From Bernardetia sp. (GTDB taxonomy: Bacteria > Bacteroidota > Bacteroidia > Cytophagales > Bernardetiaceae), in NCBI GenBank assembly GCA_020630575.1, contig JAHDBD010000002.1:1-64000 (forward strand): a stretch of 64,000 bases of DNA. Direction: 5' to 3'. The position numbers were made by a program, and so were the translations under genes. The notes below the pieces were generated by a model. That model ran no database searches. It had not been told where the DNA came from and saw only the letters and a program-made list of their open reading frames with translations. Each line of letters starts with the position of its first letter. Within the stretch, counting starts at the first letter, position 1. This document shows positions 9,598-16,882 of this stretch, piece after piece.

Positions 9598-9985
9598 TTC
9601 TGTTTGTTTTAGTTGTTAGTTGTTTTTTTGATTTCTATACAAACAGTTTTTTTGGGGGGTTTAGTTTCCTTTTAGTTATATATTCAGCGTATTAAATTAT
9701 CTAATCAGTTTAGCACTCTTTTTAACTTAAAATTTTTGAAGACAAATGACATTTACAAAAACAGCCTTTTTGACAGTTTTATTTTATATTAAGACAGACT
9801 GACAATCATAAAAAATAAAATATGGTTATTTTGTCAGCAATATTTCTAACACTGTATTTTTTACGATATAAAAAAGTTAAATTAAAATAATGGTTAAGTA
9901 GTTGTAATAAATTTGCTAAATAATTTAGCAAAAATAAACTTAAACGGAACTTAAATTAAGTTTTAAGGGTTTCTAAAAAAATATT
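9598..9985. other. 388-bp divergent intergenic region before the CBASS operon
   Basis: I see no gene here. It contains an imperfect long-range inverted repeat (CTGACAA at 9799-9805 and TTGTCAG at 9831-9837), a TAAATTTG promoter-like element at 9908-9915 and a perfect 9-bp palindrome at 9912-9932. Regulatory signals for both the macrodomain-like gene and the CBASS genes probably lie here. Confidence 0.6.
9908..9932 (+). promoter_or_regulatory. Candidate CBASS promoter element with overlapping operator-like palindrome
   Basis: TAAATTTG at 9908-9915 fits the Bacteroidota -7 consensus TAnnTTTG. No good -33 TTTG is found at the usual distance, so the promoter is weak or incomplete. The perfect inverted repeat TTTGCTAAA-TAA-TTTAGCAAA (9912-9932) overlaps it, as a repressor site would. 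It lies 54 bp before the GTG start. The regulator is unknown, because none is encoded next to the operon. Confidence 0.45.
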
Positions 9986-10870
9986 GTGAATAAAATAACA
10001 CAAACACGCAAGGCAATAATAATAACAGTTTTCATTATAATCGTGGTTATAACTACATATTTGTTATTGCTCTTTTCAAGATATATGGAATTTGATGAAG
10101 CAATGCTTAAAAAGCCTTTCGTTCCTAGTCTTATTATATCAGTAGCACCTGCAATTCTTTTTTGGTTTTTTACTAAAATACACAATTTGCTTTATTTAAA
10201 TATTCAAATGATATTATTATATTATGATTTTTTTATTATGAAGTATAATAAAGAAATTATTGTAACAGTTTCTTATTTATTTAGAATTAAAGTTGATGAG
10301 AAATATCTATTAGTTTATAATTCAAAATATGATATGGAGATGTATCAACCTGTTGGTGGAAAATATAAAATATTTAGTTTTGGATATGAAAAATTAAAAG
10401 AACTTGGAGTTAATTTTAAAGGTGATGATCAAATGGATAAAGACAAAAGCACCGAAAATGATATAAGAGGTATAATATTAGGAAAGAATATTTTCAAATT
10501 TATAGAGTGGTTTGAAAGTGGAAAAGGTAGAGAAATATCTGTTGAAAGAGAGTTTCGAGAAGAGTTAATACAATCTAAAATATTAGACATTAAAGTTTTT
10601 CCTTATGCTAATGTAGTGTTTTGTGACTCAAAAATTTTTTATAAAAATGAAGACCCTTATCATAAAAAGCCTATTTTCAAATACTTCGAAGTATTTGATA
10701 TAAAATTAAATGATCAACAAACAGACTTTATTAGAAATCTGTCTGACAAAAAAGAAAAAAAATATATTAAACTTTCAGAAAGAGAAATTAAACATATTCA
10801 AAGTATTAGTAGAGGTGTTTCAACTAATCATCCTAAACTAGCAGACGACAACCTTAGTGCAATTCTATAA
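9986..10870 (+). CDS. CBASS effector: two-helix membrane protein with SMODS-associated NUDIX domain (Cap16-like)
   Basis: A 294-residue protein. Transmembrane helices lie at about residues 10-30 and 46-62. The cytoplasmic part has a degenerate or split Nudix motif: QPVGGKYK at 121-128 and REFREEL at 188-194, with about 55 residues in between where canonical Nudix boxes have almost none. This is the 2TM plus SMODS-associated NUDIX organisation of CBASS effectors. On binding a cyclic nucleotide made by the next gene, such effectors are thought to disrupt the inner membrane and kill the infected cell. The start is GTG: an in-frame TAA lies four codons upstream, and the next ATG would remove the first helix. 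It is the first gene of a three-gene operon. The ORF ends 16 bp before the CD-NTase ATG. Confidence 0.82.
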   Translation: MNKITQTRKAIIITVFIIIVVITTYLLLLFSRYMEFDEAMLKKPFVPSLIISVAPAILFWFFTKIHNLLYLNIQMILLYYDFFIMKYNKEIIVTVSYLFRIKVDEKYLLVYNSKYDMEMYQPVGGKYKIFSFGYEKLKELGVNFKGDDQMDKDKSTENDIRGIILGKNIFKFIEWFESGKGREISVEREFREELIQSKILDIKVFPYANVVFCDSKIFYKNEDPYHKKPIFKYFEVFDIKLNDQQTDFIRNLSDKKEKKYIKLSEREIKHIQSISRGVSTNHPKLADDNLSAIL

Positions 10871-10886
10871 ATTTAAACTTTCAATT

Positions 10887-12086
10887 ATGTACCCAATGTT
10901 ACCTAAAAAAGATTATGAAAATCTTTCAAGAATTCAAGAAATTGATAAATTATTACTCTTAGTTTGTGAAACACTACAACTAGATGAAACAAGAAGAGCA
11001 AGAGCTGATTCTGCTTATCTTGCAGTAGGTTCTTTATTAGAATCAGACCCTAATTATTTTGGAGCAAATTATGTAAATATATTTTCTCATGGCTCTTTTA
11101 GCTTAGGAACAACTTCAAAACCTTTAAATAAAGAAGAGTATGACTTAGATGCAGTTTTTTATATTGATAATAGTCATATCAATGAATGTCCCATTGAAAT
11201 CCTTGATAAACTAGAGAAAAAACTAAAAGATAATGAAGTATATAAAGACAAAGTTGAGCGTAAAAATCGATGTATTCGTTTAAACTACGCAGGAGATTTT
11301 CATATGGATATACAACCCTCCTTTCCTAACACGCCTCCTTCTTCTCCTAAAGATTATGATATTAGAGTTCCAGACAGATTAAGCCAAGATTGGGTTTTTA
11401 GCAGTCCTAAAAAATATACTTTATGGTTTAAAAGTGCTTATTTAGAAGACCTTGATATTCGTAACTTTAAAAATAGCACAAAAGTTAAAGCACAAGAAGC
11501 ATTACCAGCAGAACAATCTGTAAGAGAAAAACAACCCATACAAAGAGCTGTACAGCTTTTCAAAAGGCTTAGAGATATATATTTTGATAAACTAGGTCTC
11601 TCTCAAGAAAAACCTTCAAGTGTAGTTCTTACCACATTAACAAGAGAAAGTTATAAGGGAGATTTGTCAGAATTTATGGCAATAAAAGAAGCCGTAAATT
11701 ATACAAGAAATAGAATTTTAAATGAAGGACAAAATTTTCATGTGTGGAATCCTGTAAATAGTTATGAGTGTTTTACAGATAAATGGATTAAAGAACCACA
11801 ACGAAGAACATATTTTGAAGAGTTTATATTTTTTTGCCACAAAAATCTTGATAAATTACTTTACATCCAAGAAATGCATGAAATAGAACGAATTTTCACT
11901 CCTTTAATTGGAGAAACATTAAGTAAAAAAGTATTAGGTTTATATAAAGAAAAAAATAAATCTTTAGGACTTCTAAAAAGTATTGCTGTAATAAATAGTG
12001 GTAATGCCTATACAGATAGACAAGGAAAGATAACAAATGACAATAATAATGTAAAAAATCAACCTCATAGATTTTATGGCGACTAG
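10887..12086 (+). CDS. CBASS CD-NTase (cyclic oligonucleotide synthase)
   Basis: A 399-residue nucleotidyltransferase of the SMODS/CD-NTase family. Numbering from the ATG at 10887, the catalytic core is the GS pair at 69-70 (FSHGSFSLGT), the acidic pair D86-x-D88 (YDLDAV) and a third Asp at 141 (FHMDIQPSF), the complete metal-binding set. On sensing phage infection it should make a cyclic di- or trinucleotide that activates the NUDIX effector. The frame is open to a GTG at 10857 that would overlap the effector gene. I prefer the ATG, because the extra ten residues look like readthrough of the junction. The C-terminus ends HRFYGD, and its last codons overlap the E2-like gene by 11 bp. The exact clade and product cannot be read by eye. 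Confidence 0.88.
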   Translation: MYPMLPKKDYENLSRIQEIDKLLLLVCETLQLDETRRARADSAYLAVGSLLESDPNYFGANYVNIFSHGSFSLGTTSKPLNKEEYDLDAVFYIDNSHINECPIEILDKLEKKLKDNEVYKDKVERKNRCIRLNYAGDFHMDIQPSFPNTPPSSPKDYDIRVPDRLSQDWVFSSPKKYTLWFKSAYLEDLDIRNFKNSTKVKAQEALPAEQSVREKQPIQRAVQLFKRLRDIYFDKLGLSQEKPSSVVLTTLTRESYKGDLSEFMAIKEAVNYTRNRILNEGQNFHVWNPVNSYECFTDKWIKEPQRRTYFEEFIFFCHKNLDKLLYIQEMHEIERIFTPLIGETLSKKVLGLYKEKNKSLGLLKSIAVINSGNAYTDRQGKITNDNNNVKNQPHRFYGD

Positions 12087-12510
12087 CAACTCTTTCAGAA
12101 ATAATAAAACTTATTCTATACTCTTGAGGCAGCAGAAATTTATCGAAAAATATTATGACAACATAAACTGTCATATAACAAGCGAACAGCTTATTTGCAA
12201 TGGTATTTTTCAACCTAATAATTTTTGTTCAGAGTATAAGGTAAGAATAACCTATAAAGTAGGCAGAAAGCCAAGAGTAATTATTATTGACCCAAAAATT
12301 GTTTATAATGAGCATATTCATTTATATAAAGATGGTTCATTATGCTTATTTTATCCTCAAGATTTAGAGTGGAATGATCATAAAATAATTATAGGTAAAA
12401 CTATTATTCCTTGGATTTCTGAGTGGATTATATTTTATGAGTTTTGGAAGATTAACGGAATATGGCTGGGTAAGGAAGTAAAACATAAAATTGCAGAAGA
12501 TGAAGAATAA
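12076..12510 (+). CDS. E2-like ubiquitin-conjugating protein of type II-short CBASS
   Basis: A 144-residue protein with the E2 fold signature of CBASS-associated proteins: VRITYKVGRKPRV, then H80-x-H-L-Y-K-D-G-S-L-C90-L-F-Y-P, then a Trp at 99. Cys90 is the predicted catalytic cysteine. In type II-short CBASS an E2-only protein conjugates or otherwise primes the CD-NTase through its C-terminus and raises cyclic nucleotide output. E1 and the JAB protease of the long version are absent here too. Translation is coupled: the ATG lies inside the last codons of the CD-NTase gene. The next gene is convergent, so the operon has exactly three genes. Confidence 0.82.
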   Translation: MATSNSFRNNKTYSILLRQQKFIEKYYDNINCHITSEQLICNGIFQPNNFCSEYKVRITYKVGRKPRVIIIDPKIVYNEHIHLYKDGSLCLFYPQDLEWNDHKIIIGKTIIPWISEWIIFYEFWKINGIWLGKEVKHKIAEDEE

Positions 12511-12542
12511 ATGTATTATTTACTTTCTATTCTTTTGAAAAA

Positions 12543-12573
12543 GTAGATAGTTTTTCAATAAAAAACTATCTAC
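12543..12573. terminator. Bidirectional terminator between CBASS and the MscS gene
   Basis: A perfect 13-bp inverted repeat (GTAGATAGTTTTT / AAAAACTATCTAC) with a 5-nt loop. It can terminate the CBASS operon on the plus strand, and its right arm covers the stop codon of the convergent channel gene. Confidence 0.75.
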
Positions 12574-13835
12574 CTCTTCTCTCTAGTAATCGCCAAAACA
12601 TTTGAAGGAGCTTCAAAAAGATGTAGGTTAAAATAAGGAACGGCAGCAAACAAATGGTCAAAAATATCAGACACTACTTTTTCATATTCTAACCATTCTT
12701 TACTCTTACTAAACGCATAAATTTCTAAAGGAACACCTTGTGGAGTAGCTTCTAGTTGTCTGCTCATCATTAGCATATCGTTATTGATATGAGGATTTTG
12801 TTTGAGATATTCTTCAATATAAATTCTGAAAACACCCAAATTTGTCATGTTTTTTCCATTTAAAAGAAGTGTTTTGTTACTGTTGTGTTCTTTATTGTAA
12901 TTGTTTACTTCGCTATCCATTGTTTCCAAATAGCCTTTTATCAAATCAATATTTTTGAGTTCTTTTATATCTTCTTCGCTCAAATAATGAATACTAGATA
13001 CTTTCAAAAGGATAGAACGTTTTATTCTTCTTCCACCTGCTTTTTGCATTCCTCGCCAGTTTCTGAATGAATCTGAAATGAGATAATAAGTAGGAATAGT
13101 TGTAATAGTGTTATCAAAATTCTGAACTTTTACAGTGGCTAAACTAATTTCTATCACATCGCCATCAGCACCATATTTTTCCATCGTTATCCAGTCGCCA
13201 ATCCTGACCATGTCATTGACTGTAACTTGAATACTTGCCACAAAACCCAAAATTGTATCTCTAAAAATGAGTAAAATAACAGCAGAAAGCGCACCTAGAG
13301 CAGAAAAAAATGTCCAAGGAGATTTATTTGTCAGAATTGTAAAAATATAAACTACAGCAGCCAGCCAAGCAAAAATCATAAAAACTTGCACATAACTATG
13401 GATTGGCTTATCTCTAAAAGTAGGCATCGTTTTGAGATAATCACTAAAAGTTCTCAAAACGCTCTGAACTAACAAAACCACTACAAAAGCTCCAAATATA
13501 TCGACAGCTTTTTCTATATAAATGTATGTTTGAGGAAAATCCCAAAGCACAAAAGGCAGTGCATAAACGATAAACAAAAGTATAAAAAGATGTGCTGTAA
13601 GTCCAGCAGCATTATTTTTCACCAAAAAATTATCAAATTGATTTCTAGTTCGGGTAGAGATTTTTGTAATCAGATTTACAAAAAACTGCTTAACAATACG
13701 ATCTAAAATATAAACTACAATGAGTAAAATAATGATGCAAATGAACGCATTTAAAAATTTTGCAGTCTCTACTTCTACACCTGCACTACGAAATAGACGA
13801 TAAAAATAATGTATAATTTGTTCTGGAGTAGGCAT
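12570..13835 (-). CDS. MscS-family mechanosensitive ion channel (YbdG-like)
   Basis: A 421-residue inner-membrane channel. Five hydrophobic segments occupy roughly residues 22-200. The pore helix region around FSALGALSAVILLIFRDTILGF and the beta domain start (VRIGDWITMEKYGADGDVIEI) are typical of MscS. The C-terminal cytoplasmic domain follows to about residue 415, with an extension typical of the YbdG/MscM subgroup. It opens on membrane tension and releases solutes during osmotic downshift. It converges with the CBASS operon and is monocistronic. The start is the ATG at 13835. Confidence 0.9.
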   Translation of the reverse strand: MPTPEQIIHYFYRLFRSAGVEVETAKFLNAFICIIILLIVVYILDRIVKQFFVNLITKISTRTRNQFDNFLVKNNAAGLTAHLFILLFIVYALPFVLWDFPQTYIYIEKAVDIFGAFVVVLLVQSVLRTFSDYLKTMPTFRDKPIHSYVQVFMIFAWLAAVVYIFTILTNKSPWTFFSALGALSAVILLIFRDTILGFVASIQVTVNDMVRIGDWITMEKYGADGDVIEISLATVKVQNFDNTITTIPTYYLISDSFRNWRGMQKAGGRRIKRSILLKVSSIHYLSEEDIKELKNIDLIKGYLETMDSEVNNYNKEHNSNKTLLLNGKNMTNLGVFRIYIEEYLKQNPHINNDMLMMSRQLEATPQGVPLEIYAFSKSKEWLEYEKVVSDIFDHLFAAVPYFNLHLFEAPSNVLAITREKR

Positions 13836-14202
13836 AATTAGATTTAAAATTTGAAAACATGAATAGCTAAAATACGGTTATAGAACAAAGAACTTTAAAA
13901 AATAGAAGAAATTCAAACTCATTGCATCTCTATTCTGATTCTATTATTATTTATAGTATAAAACTAAATTATTCAAAATTATATACCACTATTTCAAATT
14001 ATTTTGAGAACTTTGCATTTTGTATTATTAAAATGATGCAATAAAAAAAATACATATTATATTCATTTGAAATTCAATCAAAATTTGAAATTAAGTTATT
14101 TAACTATCATCAAATTTAGGTTATAAATTGACTTAATAAATGTTTCGGAAGTTTCGCAATCTAAAATCTTATATATCTTATAAATCCTATTCATCGATAC
14201 CT
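13836..14202. other. AT-rich spacer between the channel and sirtuin genes
   Basis: I see no gene or clear repeat in this divergent spacer. It is strongly A/T-rich and presumably holds both promoters. The sirtuin reading frame stays open upstream to an ATG at 14140, but those 21 residues do not look like part of the family. Confidence 0.5.
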
Positions 14203-14901
14203 ATGCGTAAAAAAATTGTAGTCTTGACAGGTGCTGGCGTAAGTGCAGAAAGTGGAATTGCAACCTTTAGAGCTTCTGATGGGCTTTGGGAAGGACACCG
14301 AGTAGAAGAAGTAGCTTCTCCAGAAGGTTGGGAAGCAGACCCACAGAAAGTATTAAATTTTTATAATGAGCGTAGAAGAGGTCTTTTAGATGCACAACCT
14401 AATGAAGCACACAAAATTTTGGCTCAATTAGAAAGAAACTTTGATGTAACCATCATTACTCAAAATGTAGATGATTTGCATGAACGAGCAGGCTCAACAC
14501 ACGTTTTGCATCTTCATGGAGAACTCATGAAAGCGAGAAGTTCGGTTGATGAATCCTATATTGTTAAAATGGATAATTGGGAATTAAATATGGGTGAAAG
14601 ATGTCCGAAAGGCTCACAGATGCGTCCGTATATTGTATGGTTTGGCGAACCTGTTCCGATGATGGAACAAGCTATGATGGAGGCCATGGGTGCAGATATT
14701 TTTGTAGTGGTCGGAACTTCTCTTTTGGTTTATCCTGCTGCTGGTCTTTTGGATTATGCTCCTCGTCAAACTCCTAAATATATCATTGACCCAAAAATTC
14801 CTTCTGTTCGTTCGCTACCCAATCTTCATTTTATAGAAGAAGTTGCAACAAAAGGAGTGAAAAAATTAGAAGCTATCTTGATGAGGGATTATACGCACTA
14901 A
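14203..14901 (+). CDS. cobB: NAD-dependent protein deacylase, sirtuin class III (CobB-like)
   Basis: A 232-residue sirtuin from the ATG at 14203. An upstream in-frame ATG at 14140 would add 21 residues of low similarity. The NAD-binding motif is TGAGVSAESGI (9-19), followed by TQNVDDLHERAGS and the catalytic H105 in HLHGEL. Y54-x-x-R57 (FYNERR) is the pair that binds succinyl or malonyl groups in SIRT5/CobB enzymes, so desuccinylation is likely. The zinc-ribbon segment is reduced: only one Cys (in ERCPKGS) is seen where family members with zinc have four. It should remove acyl groups from lysines using NAD. It is a stand-alone sirtuin with no fused effector or TIR partner. Confidence 0.9.
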   Translation: MRKKIVVLTGAGVSAESGIATFRASDGLWEGHRVEEVASPEGWEADPQKVLNFYNERRRGLLDAQPNEAHKILAQLERNFDVTIITQNVDDLHERAGSTHVLHLHGELMKARSSVDESYIVKMDNWELNMGERCPKGSQMRPYIVWFGEPVPMMEQAMMEAMGADIFVVVGTSLLVYPAAGLLDYAPRQTPKYIIDPKIPSVRSLPNLHFIEEVATKGVKKLEAILMRDYTH

Positions 14902-14910
14902 GAAATTATA

Positions 14911-14938
14911 AATGTTGAATGGTAAAATATGAATGAAA
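14911..14938. repeat. Degenerate heptamer array after the sirtuin gene
   Basis: Four heptads with 7-bp periodicity: AATGTTG, AATGGTA, AAATATG, AATGAAA. They start 9 bp after the stop codon and run into the following terminator. They resemble the arrays at 23531-23559 and 49223-49257. Confidence 0.6.
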
Positions 14939-14976
14939 GGCAAAATACTATTTTATGTATCTTGCCTTTTGTTTTT
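14936..14976 (+). terminator. Terminator after the sirtuin gene
   Basis: AAAGGCAA-A-ATAC and GTAT-C-TTGCCTTTT form an interrupted stem around a short T/A loop, followed by GTTTTTT. Confidence 0.7.
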
Positions 14977-15122
14977 TAGACTAATAAATAAGTGTTATTG
15001 CTATTTTCAGAAATCTGTGTTTTATCAGTTTAATCTATTAAAATCCGTTTTCCATTGCATTTTTAGTATTAAAAATCTATTTTTTCATCGACACGAACAG
15101 CCAAAAATTCAAATTCAATACC

Positions 15123-15156
15123 GTTGTGGGTGTTTTACCGAAGCGACACCAACAAC
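15123..15156. repeat. Imperfect palindrome before the CNB histidine kinase gene
   Basis: GTTGTGGGTGT and ACACCAACAAC pair with one mismatch around a 12-nt loop. It is locally more GC-rich than its surroundings. The rest of the 350-bp gap from 14902 to 15251 holds only the sirtuin terminator, a heptamer array and AT-rich sequence. Confidence 0.55.
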
Positions 15157-15251
15157 CAAATAACTTATCATACTTTTTAAATTCAATTATAAAAATAATC
15201 TCCAACAAATCACTAAATTAGTAGCACTTTCAAAAAAACAACATCAAGTAT

Positions 15252-16676
15252 ATGAGCAACCTAGAATACCTAAAAGAAAATCCTTATTTTCAAGAAGTTC
15301 CAGAAAATCAATTAGAATGGCTTTTGGAAGAATCAGTATGTCAAGATTTGGAAGAAGGAGAGTTTTTGTTTCAACCAGATCAAGAAATAACTTGCATGCA
15401 TATCGTTTTGTGTGGCAGAATTCGTCTTTATATTGCTCAAAATGGACAAATGCGACAACTTGCTATTTATGAACCTCACGAAATTACAGGACAGCTTCCG
15501 TATTCTCGCATGACAAAATCGACAGGTTATGGAATTGCTTTAGAACCCACAAAGTTATTATGTTTTGAGAAGACAAAATTTCAAGAGCTTATTCAAAATA
15601 ATTACGAACTCACAGAGGCACTTGTAAGAAGAATGACAACCCGAGTCAGAGAATTTACCAAAAATCAGCAAATGACTGAAAAAATGGTTTCGCTTGGAAA
15701 GCTTTCAGCAGGACTAGCACACGAACTCAATAACCCAGCTTCGGCAGTTGTACGAAGTGCAGAGTCTTTACAAAAACATCTTCAAAACACACCAGAGCAA
15801 TTTAAAGATGTAATTTCTATAAAAGTAAGTCCTGAGCAAGTTGATCAAATCAATGATTTTTTATTTGAAAAAATAAATAATTTAAAAAACAGAGATAAGA
15901 ATACTTCTCAAAAAACCAAAAAGTCTATCCTCCAAAAAAGTAATTTAGAAGATGAGTTACTGGATTATATGGAAGATAAAGATGTCAAAGATGCTTTTGA
16001 TATTGCGCCAACTTTTGTAGAGTACGATTTTGAAATAAATGATTTGGAAAGAGTAGAAGAAATTGTTTCAGAAGCACATTTGAGTCCTATTTTGAATTGG
16101 ATTTGTAATAATTTAATTACTGAAAAAACGATTCAAGAAATAAAGGATGCCTCGGAAAGAATCGGTCATTTGGTGCAGTCTATCAAATCGTATACTCACA
16201 TGGACAAAGGTTCGGATGCTACACAAGTTTCGATTGTGGAAGGAATAGAAAATACTTTGACTTTGCTCAATCATAAAATCAAAGTCAAAAATATAAATGT
16301 AGAATTAGATTTTGAAGATAATTTACCAAAAATACAAGCACAAGCAGGTGAAATTAATCAAGTTTGGACAAATATTATCGATAATGCTCTTGATGTATTA
16401 CCTGAAAATGGAGAAGGAAAACTAAAAATACAAAGTAAAAATGACCATGATTTTGTCCTAACAAAAATTACAGACAATGGTGGAGGAATTCCAAAAGAAA
16501 TAATAAATAATATTTTTGATCCATTTTTCACAACAAAAGAAATTGGAAAAGGAACAGGTTTAGGCTTGGATATTACACACCGAATTATCCAACAACACAA
16601 TGGAAGCATAAAAGTAAATTCTGAAAACGGACAAACTACCTTTGAGATTTGTATTCCGATAAAAGGACAATCTTAA
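15252..16676 (+). CDS. Histidine kinase with N-terminal cyclic-nucleotide-binding domain
   Basis: A 474-residue soluble sensor kinase. Residues about 10-125 form a CNB/CAP-like beta-roll (FLFQPDQEITCMHIVLCGRIRLY). H157 in GLAHELNNP is the autophosphorylation site. The ATPase domain has an N box (IWTNIIDNALDVL), G1 (DNGGGIP), F box (FDPFFTTKE) and G2 (GTGLGL). A long helical insert separates the His box from the ATPase part. The input may be cAMP or cGMP, or another small ligand. No transmembrane segment is present, so it acts in the cytoplasm. No response regulator gene is adjacent, making this an orphan kinase. Confidence 0.9.
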   Translation: MSNLEYLKENPYFQEVPENQLEWLLEESVCQDLEEGEFLFQPDQEITCMHIVLCGRIRLYIAQNGQMRQLAIYEPHEITGQLPYSRMTKSTGYGIALEPTKLLCFEKTKFQELIQNNYELTEALVRRMTTRVREFTKNQQMTEKMVSLGKLSAGLAHELNNPASAVVRSAESLQKHLQNTPEQFKDVISIKVSPEQVDQINDFLFEKINNLKNRDKNTSQKTKKSILQKSNLEDELLDYMEDKDVKDAFDIAPTFVEYDFEINDLERVEEIVSEAHLSPILNWICNNLITEKTIQEIKDASERIGHLVQSIKSYTHMDKGSDATQVSIVEGIENTLTLLNHKIKVKNINVELDFEDNLPKIQAQAGEINQVWTNIIDNALDVLPENGEGKLKIQSKNDHDFVLTKITDNGGGIPKEIINNIFDPFFTTKEIGKGTGLGLDITHRIIQQHNGSIKVNSENGQTTFEICIPIKGQS

Positions 16677-16882
16677 TATTTTTAGTTGTGAAAATTATCT
16701 TCTCTACAATCAGTTTGTAAAGTCATTTTTCATAGAAATTTTATTTTGTTCTTTTACCAACAATAGTTTACCTTTGATAGACAGATTGGATATAAATTTC
16801 TTCATTTTGTTTAGTTTACTACTACAAAAGAAATTTTTTAATTTTCAATATCCTGCTTTCTTTGCATTAACTATAAAACATA

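Noticed and set aside
14203..14901. Sirtuin as a defence gene (Thoeris or DSR type)
   Set aside because: It is a stand-alone CobB-type deacylase with family-typical length and motifs, 1.7 kb from the CBASS operon and separated by the MscS gene.
14933..15163. 76-residue reading frame after the sirtuin gene
   Set aside because: It runs through the terminator hairpin and a palindrome and is rich in Phe, Cys and Leu as expected of random AT-rich sequence.
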